NCBI RefSeq assembly: GCF_037893185.1
Contig: NZ_CP140772.1
Coordinates: 5,704,001-5,768,000 of the forward strand
Length of the DNA: 64,000 bases
Direction: 5' to 3'
Source of the DNA: Chitinophaga sp. 180180018-3
GTDB lineage: Bacteria; Bacteroidota; Bacteroidia; Chitinophagales; Chitinophagaceae
Shown here: piece by piece, positions 1 through 9,687 of the stretch
Layout of the letters: every line of letters begins with the position of its first letter
Position numbering within the stretch: position 1 is the stretch's first letter
Program-made: the position numbers and the translations under genes
The notes under the pieces: generated by a model
Seen by the model: the letters and a program-made list of their open reading frames with translations, nothing else
What the model was told of the DNA's origin: nothing
Database searches by the model: none

Positions 1-2760
1 CGCGATCGCTCCAAACACGCCGAATATACCCGTGGGAATCGACAACAACACAGCCAGTGGCAGTATATAGCTTTCATACTGTGCGGCCAGCAGGAAGTAT
101 ACGAAGATCAGGGCCAGCGCAAAAATCAGTACCATCTGGTTGCCGGAATTCTTTTCTTCCCGGCTCAGACCTGTCCACTCGAAGCTATACCCCGCAGGCA
201 GTTTCTCTGCTGCCAGCTTTTCAACAGCCTGTATAGCCTGACCAGTACTGATTCCCGGTTTGGGCATGGCATTTACGGTGATGGAGTTGAACAGGTTGTA
301 ACGGTTCATCATTTCCGGGCCATATACTTTCTTCAGTGTTATAATGCTGTTAGCCGGTACCATTTCTCCTTTGTCGTTCTTCACAAATACTCCTTCGAGG
401 CTTGTTGGTGTGTTACGTGCTTCCGGTGTAGCCTGCACCATTACACGGTAGTATTTACCAAAGCGGTTGAAGTCGGACGCCTGATTACTTCCATAATACG
501 TTTGTACCGTCATCATCAGGTCGCTCACGCTCACGCCCAGCTGTTTCGCTTTCACTGCATCCACCACGATCCCATATTGCGGGAAATCGGCTTTAAACAT
601 CGTAAATGCCACGCCTATCTCCTTCGTTTGCATCATTTCACCGATGAAGCGGTTGGCCGTTTCGCTGAACTTCTCCACAGGGCCACCAGTGCGGTCCTGC
701 AATACCAGCTCCAGACCGTTGAAGGTACCGAAACCGGGTACGGTCGGGAAGGTGAACACGCTGAAAGTTCCTTCGTTAATAGCGCCCAGTTTGGCCGTCA
801 TCATTTCCACTACTTCATTGATATTTTCATGACGTTCTTTGATGGGCTTCAGCTTCATAAATCCCATCGCATATGCAGGGCTTGCCCCATTACTCAGGAT
901 ATTATAACCAGAAATAGTAGTGGCAGACGATACCATCGGCATGCTTTTCAGCATGCTATCTGCTTTTTTCAGCACGTCCGTAGTACGATCCAAACCGGCT
1001 CCCGGCGGGAGCGAGAGGGAAAACGCCACGAAGCTGTCGTCTTCGTTGGGAATAAAACCCTTTGGCGTGGATCTCATCAGCCACATGGTAGCAAATAGCA
1101 CTACTGCCAGTGCACCGAGGCTCAGCCATTTATGTTTCACCAGGAACTGTACCCCACGGCCGTATTTTGTGGTCATGGCATTAAAGCCAGTGTTGAAAGC
1201 GGTAAAAAATCTTTTTCCAAAACCACCTGCTTTTTGCTTGTTCTCTCCTCCTTCTCCGGCGTGCGTATTTTTCAGGAACAGCGCACAAAGAGCAGGACTG
1301 AGCGTCAGCGCATTCAATGCCGAGATGAGGATGGCTACGGCCAGGGTAAATGCAAACTGGCGGTAGAATACGCCTGTCGGGCCTTCCATGAAGCCCACCG
1401 GCAGAAACACCGCTGTCATCACCAGTGTAATAGATATAATGGCGCCGGTGATCTCACTCATGGCCGACACGGTAGCAACCCTTGCAGGCAGATGCGATCG
1501 CTCCATTTTACTATGCACGGCTTCCACTACCACAATAGCATCATCTACCACAATACCAATCGCCAGCACCAGTGCAAACAAAGTGAGCATATTGATGGAG
1601 AAGCCCAGCATCTGCAGGAAAAAGAACGTTCCCACGAGCGACACTGGTACGGCAATCGCCGGGATCAGGGTGGAACGGAAGTCCTGCAGAAACAGGAACA
1701 CGATCACAAACACCAGTATAAATGCTTCCACCAGCGTGTGTTTCACCTGATCAATAGAAGCATCCAGCTGCTCCTTGGTGCTCATGGTAACATGGTATTT
1801 CACGCCTTTAGGGAAAGATTTAGACGCATGGTCCATCACCTCTTTGATCGTTGTCTGAATAGCATTGGCATTAGAGCCGTTGGTCTGGAAGATGGCCATT
1901 GTAACGGCATCCTTCCCATCCAGGTGGTTATCGGTACTATAGCTGGCAGATCCAAGTTCCACCTTCGCCACATCCTTCAGGTACAACACAGTTCCATCGG
2001 GCGCCACACGGATCACGATTTTTTCGAACTGCTCCGGAGTATTAAATTTTCCGCTATAGTTGATAACATACGACAATGGTTCCTTAGATCCTTCTCCGAA
2101 CTTACCAGGCGCAGCTTCCAGGCTCTGGTCGCGGATAGCGTTCATTACCTCTGCAGGCGTGATGCTGAAGGCCGTTAGTTTAGCGGGTTCCAGCCACACA
2201 CGCATGGAGTAATCCTTCGCGCCGAAAATCTGGGCCTGACCAACGCCCGGGATACGTTTTATTTCGGGGATCACGTTGATCTTCGCATAGTTCTGCAGGA
2301 AGGCCTCATCGTATTTGTTCTTATCCTCGCTATAAACATCGAGGATCATGATCATACCACTCTGCTGCTTAGTGGTGGTGATACCAGCCTGCACTACTTC
2401 CGCCGGTAGCTGGCTGGTCACCTGTGCCACCCTGTTCTGAACGTTCACAGCTGCCTGATCAGGATTAGTACCGAGTTTAAAGAAAACGGTGATAGATGCA
2501 CTACCATCGTTACTGGCGTTGGATTGTATGTAGGTCATGTTCTCCACCCCGTTTACCGCTTCTTCTATGGGCGTTACCACAGAACGGAGTACAGTAGCGG
2601 CGTTACCACCGGGAAATGAAGCGGATACCACCACACTTGGCGGAGCGATATCCGGGAACTGGGTGATGGGAAGGCGCGAGAGGCCCACCAATCCCAGGAT
2701 CACCAGGATAATAGAAATTACGGTGGCCAATACCGGCCTTTGTATAATCTTTTTAAGCAT
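1..2760 (-). CDS. RND family efflux pump, inner-membrane permease (partial at left edge)
   Basis: The first 920 residues of a hydrophobe/amphiphile efflux (AcrB/MexB-like) permease are visible; the C-terminus lies outside the window. The family exports drugs or other amphiphiles by proton antiport as part of a tripartite pump. The N-terminus MLKKIIQRPVLATVISIILV is the usual first membrane helix, followed by FPDIAPPSV and the porter domain. Residues about 340-420 hold TM helices including the double Asp (D406-D407 in GIVVDDAIVVVEA) that carries protons in AcrB. A second porter half and the next TM bundle follow. The ATG at 2760 is the natural family start. It lies 26 bp after the adaptor gene, so the two are surely co-transcribed. 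No outer-membrane factor is seen; it may lie beyond position 1. The substrate cannot be told from sequence. Confidence 0.95.
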   Translation of the reverse strand, partial: MLKKIIQRPVLATVISIILVILGLVGLSRLPITQFPDIAPPSVVVSASFPGGNAATVLRSVVTPIEEAVNGVENMTYIQSNASNDGSASITVFFKLGTNPDQAAVNVQNRVAQVTSQLPAEVVQAGITTTKQQSGMIMILDVYSEDKNKYDEAFLQNYAKINVIPEIKRIPGVGQAQIFGAKDYSMRVWLEPAKLTAFSITPAEVMNAIRDQSLEAAPGKFGEGSKEPLSYVINYSGKFNTPEQFEKIVIRVAPDGTVLYLKDVAKVELGSASYSTDNHLDGKDAVTMAIFQTNGSNANAIQTTIKEVMDHASKSFPKGVKYHVTMSTKEQLDASIDQVKHTLVEAFILVFVIVFLFLQDFRSTLIPAIAVPVSLVGTFFFLQMLGFSINMLTLFALVLAIGIVVDDAIVVVEAVHSKMERSHLPARVATVSAMSEITGAIISITLVMTAVFLPVGFMEGPTGVFYRQFAFTLAVAILISALNALTLSPALCALFLKNTHAGEGGENKQKAGGFGKRFFTAFNTGFNAMTTKYGRGVQFLVKHKWLSLGALAVVLFATMWLMRSTPKGFIPNEDDSFVAFSLSLPPGAGLDRTTDVLKKADSMLKSMPMVSSATTISGYNILSNGASPAYAMGFMKLKPIKERHENINEVVEMMTAKLGAINEGTFSVFTFPTVPGFGTFNGLELVLQDRTGGPVEKFSETANRFIGEMMQTKEIGVAFTMFKADFPQYGIVVDAVKAKQLGVSVSDLMMTVQTYYGSNQASDFNRFGKYYRVMVQATPEARNTPTSLEGVFVKNDKGEMVPANSIITLKKVYGPEMMNRYNLFNSITVNAMPKPGISTGQAIQAVEKLAAEKLPAGYSFEWTGLSREEKNSGNQMVLIFALALIFVYFLLAAQYESYILPLAVLLSIPTGIFGVFGAIA

Positions 2761-2786
2761 AGCTCAATATCTTTTCGGGGAGATTT

Positions 2787-3986
2787 TTATTTTCCCTGTG
2801 AATACAGCGTGTCTTTGGCAGGTTTTATCACACTCCCTTCCACGAGGGTTTCAATGCCCGCAGTTACCACTTTGTCGCCCCGCTGCAAGCCTCTTTTTAC
2901 AATGAAATTTGTACCGTCGCTGCCGGCCGTTTGTATGATCTGACGGGCTACCACGTTGCTGTCGCCCACCCGGTATACGTATCTTTTATTTTGCATTTCC
3001 AGCGTAGCAGCCTGAGGCACCAATACAGCGTTGGTATTGAGTTGTTCTACCCTCACTTTGCCGGTATTTCCGGATCTGAGTGTAGTGGCCGGGTTGGGGA
3101 AAGTAGCGCGCAGACTGATAGCGCCGGTGTTCCTGTTAAATTGTCCATCTACCATTTCTATACGTCCCTTATGTTCGTATAGCTCACCATTTGATAACAC
3201 CAGTGTAACAGGGCGCATATGCTGCAACTGTTGTTGCAGTGTATTTCCTGAAGCACCCTGACTGAAATTCATGAAATCATTTTCACTCATGGAAAAATAA
3301 GCATACACCTGGCTGATATCCGATAAAGTAGTTAACGGAGTGGCATCACTTCTTCCTACAAGATTACCCACCCTTTTGGGAATACGGCCTATATAGCCGC
3401 TCACAGGGGCATGCACGGTAGTAAAACCCACATTGATCCGCGCCGCTGCGACTGCTGCTTTTGCCTGTTCCACATTGGCTTTGGCTGTTTGCAGGGCCGC
3501 ATTGGCTGTTTTCAGTTGCATTTCAGCTACCACTTTATTGGCCACCAGTGGCCTGATCTTTTCTACCTCCAGCTCCGCTGTTGTTACCGCTGATTCTGCA
3601 GCATGCAAACTGGCTATATCTTTATTCAGCTGTTCAACATAAGGCCGGTCGTTGATCTTGAACAACGGTTGTCCTGCTTTCACCGCACTTCCTTCGTCCA
3701 CGAAGATCTTTTCGATATACCCATCTACCTGCGGACGTACATCCACATTCTGACGGCCTTCCAGCTGTGCAGCATAATCGCTGGTAGTGACAGCTGTAGC
3801 AGTATCCAGTGTAATTACAGGGAGTTCTTTCGGAGCAACTGCCATAACACCCTCTTCAGTGCTGGCGCCGGCTTTGGACCCACAGCTATACAGGGCCACA
3901 ACTGATAAGCCCGTCAGTAGTAATACAGACCATCTGTTTCTGTGGATTAAAATATTCATCATTGCCATTGGATATTTAGATGGCAA
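2787..3986 (-). CDS. RND efflux periplasmic adaptor subunit (HlyD/AcrA family lipoprotein)
   Basis: Membrane-fusion protein that links the RND permease encoded just downstream to an outer-membrane channel. The order is typical: lipoprotein signal, barrel-sandwich half (LEGRQNVDVRPQVDGYIEKI), a coiled-coil hairpin around residues 120-190 rich in Ala, Lys and Glu, the second lipoyl half (FTTVHAPVSGYIGRI), then beta-barrel and membrane-proximal domains. Two starts are possible: 3986 (399 aa) or the ATG at 3959 (390 aa). The latter places a standard signal MNILIHRNRWSVLLLTGLSV before the lipobox-like LYSC and is probably the true start. The intergenic distance to the permease is 26 bp. No local regulator is obvious. 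Confidence 0.93.
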   Translation of the reverse strand: MPSKYPMAMMNILIHRNRWSVLLLTGLSVVALYSCGSKAGASTEEGVMAVAPKELPVITLDTATAVTTSDYAAQLEGRQNVDVRPQVDGYIEKIFVDEGSAVKAGQPLFKINDRPYVEQLNKDIASLHAAESAVTTAELEVEKIRPLVANKVVAEMQLKTANAALQTAKANVEQAKAAVAAARINVGFTTVHAPVSGYIGRIPKRVGNLVGRSDATPLTTLSDISQVYAYFSMSENDFMNFSQGASGNTLQQQLQHMRPVTLVLSNGELYEHKGRIEMVDGQFNRNTGAISLRATFPNPATTLRSGNTGKVRVEQLNTNAVLVPQAATLEMQNKRYVYRVGDSNVVARQIIQTAGSDGTNFIVKRGLQRGDKVVTAGIETLVEGSVIKPAKDTLYSQGK

Positions 3987-4104
3987 ATGTCTGATGAAGC
4001 GGGAAGGGAAAGCGGGAGAAAATGGATGAAACGGAAATAAAGACTGATGAAACGGAAAAAGATCGGAATGAAATAAAGACCAACATTGGATCTTTTTTGG
4101 GCAG

Positions 4105-6552
4105 CTATTCTGTTTTTAAACTTTTCACAGGATTGGCAATGGCTGCTTTTACCACCTGTAAACAAATGGTGGCCATAGCAATGATGACAGCCACGAGGGC
4201 AGACCAAACAAAAACCCACCAGCTGATGCTGATCCGGTAAGCAAAATCTTCGAGCCATTTATGCATAAAAAACCAGGCAACCGGCACTGCTATTACAGCC
4301 GCGATCAGCACCAGTTTTAAGAAATCTGTTGAAAGCATCCACACGATGCCACTGACACTTGCTCCCAATACCTTGCGTATACCAATTTCTTTCACACGCT
4401 GCTCCGCCGCATAAATGGTAAGTCCCAACAATCCTAAAGCAGCGATGAAAATTGCAAGCAATGCAACGATGAGAAAAACGGTTTGCCTTATTTTATCTTC
4501 CCGATAAAGTAAATCCCATTGTTTATCAAGAAAACGATACTCGAAAACATTATCCGGGTCTACACTGCGCAGAATAGCACTCATTTTCGTTAGGGTGGCA
4601 CTAACATCACCGCCTGCGAGCTTCACGGTAAAATAGTCGAAATTGTGAACAGGGTTTTTAGGCGCACCCAGCACCATTGGAGCAATCGACTCGTGTAACG
4701 ATTGAAAATTAAAATCTTTCACGATGCCCACAACAGTGGCGGTAAAAGGCTTCTCAAGACCGGAACGATAATCACTTCCCGATCTTGCCGAGGGAATTGT
4801 TATTGTCTGATCCAGGGCATTAGTAATACCAAGCTGTTTCGCCGCGGTTTCATTAATAAGCACTGCAGCTGAATCTCCATTACCCGATGAATAAAAGTTT
4901 CTGCCCTTTAATAATTTGATATTATATGTAGAAAGAAATTGATCATCCACACCCAGGAAAAACATGTCTTTCCCATCTGCGGGGTTGCTGCCGTTGGTAT
5001 TTACTTTTACAGAAGTAATAGTTTTCCAGTCGCCGGGAACCCTCGACGTGGCAGCAGCTGATTTAACGAGTGCCAGCTTTGTAAATTCATCTTTAATGGT
5101 GGCAGCAGCATGACGAATATCGCCGCTGTTGATAGCAACAACCACCGATTTTTCTTTATCAAATCCCATATCTTTATTATTTACATATTGCATTTGCTCG
5201 TAAATAATAATAGTGGCAGCAATAAGAACAATTGAAATCATAAACTGGAAAACCACCAGTGAGCGCCGCAAAGAAATGTTTCCCCGTCCTAATTTAACTT
5301 TGCTTTTCAATAACGATAAGGGATTAAGACCCGACTGAAATAAAGCAGGATAAAGACCCGCCAGTAAAGTAACAATCATTACAATCAACAAAACGCCGGT
5401 CCATATCCGGTAATCGGTATGTAAGTTAATGGTGAGGTGTTTTTCTGTAAATGAATTAAAAGCAGGCAGTAAAAGATTTACCAGCATCAACGAAAGAAGC
5501 GCGGAAAGCACTGTTACCAGCAGTGCTTCTGCCAAAAATTGTTTTATAAGCATTGCTCTTGAAGCTCCTGAAACTTTGCGCACGGCAATTTCCTTTCCCC
5601 TGTTTGTAAACCGCGCAGTAGAAAGGTTCATGTAATTGATGCAGGCAATGAAAATTATAAAGCAGGCAACGATCAGAAAAACATATATGTAAGAAATATT
5701 TCCTTTTTTGCCGGAATCACCTTCAATATCGTTCGAATAAAAATGTACATCTTTCAATGCCTGTAATTGCATATGGCTTTGAACACCGGCATCTGCTTTA
5801 TGATTTGCAGCGATAAGATGATCCAGTTTGTTATTTAAAGCAGGGATATCGGTATTGTTGCTCACCAGGAAATAAGTCGCAAAAGCGCCGGAGGACCAGT
5901 CGTTCGAAAAAAACCCTTCTGCACCGGCATCTTTTTGAAAAGTAGCCTCCGATATCATCAGGTTAAATGAAATACTCGAATTGGCGGGAAAGTTTTTCAA
6001 CACGCCTGTTACCCTGAAAGGCACACTATCCCACATCAATAACAATTTTCCGACTGCATTTGAGGTGCCAAAAAATTTCTTTGCTGATTCTTCGGTAATG
6101 ATAACAGTATGCGGCGCTGTTAACGCTGTGCTTCGGTCGCCGTATAACAAAGGGAAACTAAAAACGCTCAGGATACCGGCATTGCCTGCTATCAAATCTT
6201 CGTAGAAAATATTTGTTCTGTTATCGCTGGGTTTAACATTAGCACGATTATAGGTGGAAATACGTGCCACATCCTTTATTCCGGGAATATCAGTTTTGGC
6301 TCTGGCAGAAACCTGGAGGCCTGCGCCAGCTCTATTGGTAGTATTACCTGCTGCATCTGTTTTTCTTTCAACTACCCGGTAAATGTTATCAACATGTTTA
6401 TGCAGGCGGTCAAAAGTAAGTTCATCAAAAATGAACAATGCAATCAGTATAAAACTTGTTAAGCCAATGGTTAAACCAATGACGTTTATGAAAGAAAAGG
6501 TTTTATGCTTCCACAAATTGCGAACAGCCGTTTTGAAATAATTTCTGAACAT
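4105..6552 (-). CDS. FtsX-like / MacB-type ABC transporter permease
   Basis: An 815-residue permease of the large two-module FtsX type common in Bacteroidota. The first TM helix is at about residues 18-42, followed by a periplasmic MacB-type domain (45-280), a helix at 288-308, the hallmark EIAVRKVSGASR at 321-332 and two further helices. A second N-terminal-type helix (about 430-452), a second periplasmic domain and a repeated EIGIRKVLGAS motif near the C-terminus complete it. Family members move lipoproteins, peptides or drugs, or act as mechanotransmitters, with a separate ATPase; none is encoded nearby. It stands alone between a 118-bp gap to the RND genes and a 211-bp upstream gap. The start at 6552 fits the family N-terminus MFRNYFKTAVRNLWKHK. 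The substrate is unknown. Confidence 0.92.
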   Translation of the reverse strand: MFRNYFKTAVRNLWKHKTFSFINVIGLTIGLTSFILIALFIFDELTFDRLHKHVDNIYRVVERKTDAAGNTTNRAGAGLQVSARAKTDIPGIKDVARISTYNRANVKPSDNRTNIFYEDLIAGNAGILSVFSFPLLYGDRSTALTAPHTVIITEESAKKFFGTSNAVGKLLLMWDSVPFRVTGVLKNFPANSSISFNLMISEATFQKDAGAEGFFSNDWSSGAFATYFLVSNNTDIPALNNKLDHLIAANHKADAGVQSHMQLQALKDVHFYSNDIEGDSGKKGNISYIYVFLIVACFIIFIACINYMNLSTARFTNRGKEIAVRKVSGASRAMLIKQFLAEALLVTVLSALLSLMLVNLLLPAFNSFTEKHLTINLHTDYRIWTGVLLIVMIVTLLAGLYPALFQSGLNPLSLLKSKVKLGRGNISLRRSLVVFQFMISIVLIAATIIIYEQMQYVNNKDMGFDKEKSVVVAINSGDIRHAAATIKDEFTKLALVKSAAATSRVPGDWKTITSVKVNTNGSNPADGKDMFFLGVDDQFLSTYNIKLLKGRNFYSSGNGDSAAVLINETAAKQLGITNALDQTITIPSARSGSDYRSGLEKPFTATVVGIVKDFNFQSLHESIAPMVLGAPKNPVHNFDYFTVKLAGGDVSATLTKMSAILRSVDPDNVFEYRFLDKQWDLLYREDKIRQTVFLIVALLAIFIAALGLLGLTIYAAEQRVKEIGIRKVLGASVSGIVWMLSTDFLKLVLIAAVIAVPVAWFFMHKWLEDFAYRISISWWVFVWSALVAVIIAMATICLQVVKAAIANPVKSLKTE

Positions 6553-6574
6553 AGGATTTGTTTTGTCGCGCTTC

Positions 6575-6582
6575 CAAATCTA
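6575..6582 (-). promoter_or_regulatory. Candidate Bacteroidota -7 box upstream of the FtsX permease
   Basis: On the minus strand the sequence is TAGATTTG, matching the Bacteroidota -7 consensus TAnnTTTG at all six fixed positions, 22 bp before the ATG at 6552. No clear TTTG -33 box was found at the usual spacing, so this is a weak call. Confidence 0.3.
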
Positions 6583-6763
6583 CCCATTGCTGCTCACAAG
6601 TGATTATCTTCTTTCATCTCTTAGTGGCATTCTCCACACTCGACGGCTAATAGTGAGAAACATGCCATTTAATTTTTATTTTGAGGTTCAATATTTTACA
6701 AAGAGAAAATAGATAAAAGTGTTCATTTTCGTACAGTGAAGTGACTCAATTTGATACAATGTC

Positions 6764-7165
6764 TCATTCCTGATCATTATCGCCTGCTTCCGGCCACTGA
6801 AAACGGATACTCCCCGGCCTGCCGCCATCTTCCAGATTGCCTAATGTCCGGTGATCGGTGGCGGTAGTAGTAAGCCACAGTGTATTCACCTGCCGCATCA
6901 CCTGTACATTCAGGCCAAACTGCTCTGCAAAATCGCGTTCTACTTCTGCTGCGGTACGGTTAGGCCCTATATCTATCCATCCGAAGCTGTGAATCATGCG
7001 GATTTTTTCGATGGGCATATCAGGCATCACCCGGTCTTCCTTCGGAGAACAGGCTCCCAGCTTATGAGGCCGGTGAAAGAACTCCAGTCGCAGGTGGGGA
7101 TATAAACGATGGAACGTTTGCTGGATTTCATTTACCAATGCTTCTTCGCTGATATAGATTTTCAT
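6764..7165 (-). CDS. Hypothetical protein (133 aa)
   Basis: No family recognised. The 133-residue product begins MKIYISEEALVNEIQQTFHRLYPHLRLEFF and has no signal peptide or membrane segment, so it is probably cytoplasmic. The segment IHSFGWIDIGPNRTAAEVERDFAEQFGLNVQVMRQVNTLWLTTTATDHRTL looks like a compact alpha/beta fold. The C-terminal 30 residues, with GGRPGSIRFQWPEAGDNDQE, are probably flexible and acidic. It is flanked by gaps of 211 bp (to the FtsX gene) and 96 bp, so it is probably transcribed alone. Codon usage resembles its neighbours and the reading frame is intact, so I take it as a real gene of unknown role. Confidence 0.75.
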   Translation of the reverse strand: MKIYISEEALVNEIQQTFHRLYPHLRLEFFHRPHKLGACSPKEDRVMPDMPIEKIRMIHSFGWIDIGPNRTAAEVERDFAEQFGLNVQVMRQVNTLWLTTTATDHRTLGNLEDGGRPGSIRFQWPEAGDNDQE

Positions 7166-7261
7166 GACCGGGGGTATTTGTTACTACAATATTACCGTAA
7201 CAACTTCCCCCCGCCCATGAGATCTGTCAGCCCGTTATATGATATTAATCATACCAATGCC

Positions 7262-7678
7262 TTATCCTTTTTCTTCTTTCAGGAAGGTGCCATCACTGTT
7301 GAAGATGACATCTTTCCCGTTTACTTCCACTTCATAATTTACTTCCCCGCCAGCCTTTTGTATTTTTGCCGTTTCTTTTATTTTCCCGTTTTTGTAGTGG
7401 GAAGATATGTATTCCGCGGCCTGTTTCGGCAGCTCGGTTTTAGGGATAGCAGATTCGGTTTCAAGCCATTTACCGGATGCGTCGAATACCGCTGATACAT
7501 GCTGGTTGTTTTCTTTGAATCCGGCTTCGTAATTACCTTTTTCCAGTTCCCATTTTACATTGGCAGCAGTTGGGAATTGCTTGGCTAATGCAGCTTTTAC
7601 AGCGGCAGGCACATTTACTTTTTGTGCAGATGCTGCTATGCTACATAACAGGGATGCTGCGATTAAATAGTGTTTCAT
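7262..7678 (-). CDS. PepSY-like (BLIP-fold) small secreted protein
   Basis: A 138-residue exported protein. The ATG at 7678 gives a clean signal peptide (MKHYLIAASLLCSIAASAQ); a longer frame to 7789 would bury it behind 37 unlikely residues. The mature part has the alternating pattern of the putative beta-lactamase-inhibitor-like/PepSY-like family of Bacteroidota: VPAAVKAALAKQFPTAANVKWELEKGNYEAGF and a second copy-like half ending NYEVEVNGKDVIFNSDGTFLKEEKG. These proteins are periplasmic, of unknown function, and often induced by envelope stress. It is monocistronic by appearance: 96 bp to the next minus-strand gene, with a divergent VOC gene upstream. Confidence 0.85.
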   Translation of the reverse strand: MKHYLIAASLLCSIAASAQKVNVPAAVKAALAKQFPTAANVKWELEKGNYEAGFKENNQHVSAVFDASGKWLETESAIPKTELPKQAAEYISSHYKNGKIKETAKIQKAGGEVNYEVEVNGKDVIFNSDGTFLKEEKG

Positions 7679-7846
7679 GATATAAATTTTCACCGAATTT
7701 AAAATGGGATTCTGTTGGCATTCTGTATAAGGGAAGGCAGGAAGCTCTGGCCCAAAATCTTTTTTTTCCTGCTGACATAGGGCTGTCACTTCCCCTCTCT
7801 AGTTTTACACCTGTAAACAAACAACACTACTTTAAATCACTTTACT

Positions 7847-8251
7847 ATGAATACACTACGTGGCTTTGCTACTGTTTCTTTCTTCGCTGCCGACCATGAG
7901 GCTGCCAAAAAATGGTATACTTCATTCCTGGGCATTCCTCCTTATTTTGAAGTACCGGGATATGCAGAATTCCGCGTCGGGGACTATCAGCACGAACTGG
8001 GCCTGATCGATGCCAGCTATAAACCGGCAGGCGCCTCCGGAAATACCGGTGGAGCCATGATCTACTGGCATGTGGATGATGTGAATGCCACGCTCGATAC
8101 CCTGCTTGGCATGGGCGCTGCACTATTTGAAAAGGTGACTGACCGCGGCCATGGCTTTGTGACAGCCTCCGTGCTGGATCCTTTCGGAAACATACTGGGT
8201 ATTATGTATAACCCTCATTACCTGGAAATACTGGAAAACAGGAAACAGTGA
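7847..8251 (+). CDS. VOC family protein (glyoxalase/bleomycin-resistance-like)
   Basis: A 134-residue single-domain VOC protein. It begins MNTLRGFATVSFFAADHEAAKKWYTSFLG, the usual first beta-alpha-beta unit, and contains YAEFRVGDYQHELGLID, MIYWHVDDVNATLDTLLGMGA and FVTASVLDPFGNILGIMYNP. The last is the typical second-module strand with DPFGN. Members bind a metal with His/Glu ligands and act on small molecules, or sequester antibiotics; the substrate cannot be assigned. It is cytoplasmic, with no signal. Its stop codon abuts the stop codon of the convergent gene on the minus strand (8252), leaving no intergenic space and no room for a conventional terminator between them. Confidence 0.9.
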   Translation: MNTLRGFATVSFFAADHEAAKKWYTSFLGIPPYFEVPGYAEFRVGDYQHELGLIDASYKPAGASGNTGGAMIYWHVDDVNATLDTLLGMGAALFEKVTDRGHGFVTASVLDPFGNILGIMYNPHYLEILENRKQ

Positions 8252-9565
8252 TCAGAATGTTACGAGCCGGTCGCCCTTTCGCAGCCAGGTATCTTTTACT
8301 GCACCGGTACCCTCGAAGCGGTACTGCAGGCCTACAATATCCGTAGGCGGATGGGTGGTGTTCACTTCACAGGCAGTAACACCATTGACAAGGAATCGCA
8401 CATGGCGGTTGTGTGCTTCTATCCTCAGGGTTACCCATTGGTCCAGGTCGCAGCCAAAGCGGGAGAGATCGCTTTTTTTACTGTTAACATAAGTGCCTGC
8501 TACCCACATCGTGATATCACCCACACAGCCTTTTGCACAAAGCGGCACCATGAAAACGTCGTTTTTGCATAGCAACAGTACACTCACATGCTGGCAGGCA
8601 GCAGCGCCCTGGTGAAAGCCACTTTTCAGCGTGGTTTCGAATGTGAAATCGTCGTTTTTGAAATCGCCCAGATCCTGTACGTTATAAATCCGCAACGCCG
8701 GTGGCGCCGGCAGCAGGGGAATGTTGTAATGCGATAGCAACGCTTCACTAACATCCACGAAGCTGTCTTTCAATACCTCGTCGCTTTTAAAATAAACGGG
8801 GCTGGTGTTTTTATTCAGTACCATCGCCAGCCATCCGCCGGAACTGATCATCAGGTCGTGCTCTTTAACGATTTGTTTATTAATGATCAGCTTGGCCCTG
8901 AAATAACCAGGCTCATAGTAAATAGAAGAATATGTTTTTTCATCACGGGAGACAGGCATTTTGCGGCTTACGTCCCACGACTGGGATATAAACACAGAGT
9001 CGTTGCTGCCGGCCGCAGCTGCATCATAATTAAAGATGACGGAATTAGGCACTCCGTTCGTTTTTATCTTGTTGCTGCTGAATTGGAAGGCAGCGATGTT
9101 CAATGGTATGCCTGGTTTACCGTTGGATAGTAATACCAGGTAGAAGATGCCCAGTAGCGGGATTAAAGCCAGCAGCCAGTATTTCCATGAACTACGCTTC
9201 AGAAGGGCAGGTACGGTGCCCTGACTTTCCGGGGCCGGTTCATGGAATACCGGCGCCTGTATAGTTGTTGCAGCAACAGCCGATAAGGGAGTCTGCTGCA
9301 GCTTAAATGTCCGCCAATCGGTATAGCCGGCGAACTGCGCCAACGCATTCAACGTGGTAGTGGCGGGTATGTTGTTATACTTCACCTTTCCCCAGAGGCG
9401 TTTCAGGGTGGTTACGCTCAGGGTCACACCTGTTGCTTCTGCTATGGCATCACTCACTTTTTCGAAATCGTAACTGGTCCATTCACTGCCCGGCCCCCGG
9501 TTTAACCGGACTTCAGCCAGCGCGAGGCACGTTTGTATATATTTTATTTCTGAATTGTTATCCAT
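8252..9565 (-). CDS. Membrane-tethered helix-turn-helix-like protein with C-terminal concanavalin-like domain
   Basis: A 437-residue protein in three parts. Residues 1-90 are helical and soluble (VRLNRGPGSEWTSYDFEKVSDA, GVTLSVTTLKRLWGKVKY, LNALAQFAGYTDWRTFKLQQ). The arrangement resembles an HTH DNA-binding domain found at the start of many Bacteroidota one-TM proteins. A proline-rich linker leads to one TM helix at about 127-147 (WKYWLLALIPLLGIFYLVLL). The remaining 290 residues would be periplasmic and end in a lectin/LamG-like beta sandwich (NVQDLGDFKNDDFTFETTLKS; LRIEAHNRHVRFLVNGV). The layout suggests a ToxR-like one-component sensor; this is inference. The start could be the TTG at 9595 (447 aa), but the ATG at 9565 is preferred. 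It is divergent from a secreted protein with a similar sandwich fold. Confidence 0.75.
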   Translation of the reverse strand: MDNNSEIKYIQTCLALAEVRLNRGPGSEWTSYDFEKVSDAIAEATGVTLSVTTLKRLWGKVKYNNIPATTTLNALAQFAGYTDWRTFKLQQTPLSAVAATTIQAPVFHEPAPESQGTVPALLKRSSWKYWLLALIPLLGIFYLVLLSNGKPGIPLNIAAFQFSSNKIKTNGVPNSVIFNYDAAAAGSNDSVFISQSWDVSRKMPVSRDEKTYSSIYYEPGYFRAKLIINKQIVKEHDLMISSGGWLAMVLNKNTSPVYFKSDEVLKDSFVDVSEALLSHYNIPLLPAPPALRIYNVQDLGDFKNDDFTFETTLKSGFHQGAAACQHVSVLLLCKNDVFMVPLCAKGCVGDITMWVAGTYVNSKKSDLSRFGCDLDQWVTLRIEAHNRHVRFLVNGVTACEVNTTHPPTDIVGLQYRFEGTGAVKDTWLRKGDRLVTF

Positions 9566-9687
9566 TGAATTACATATAAATAACTCCTTGTACAAATTTG
9601 AACAGACTTGACACCCGGATGTTCAGTAATCAATTTAGCGATTATTCAGTTTTGCCGTCAGATCCATTAAAATTAAAAATTCTGGTC

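Noticed and set aside
1132..2178. Long plus-strand open frame opposite the RND permease
   Set aside because: Antisense shadow of a clear RND gene; His/Arg/Gln-rich composition with no family character.
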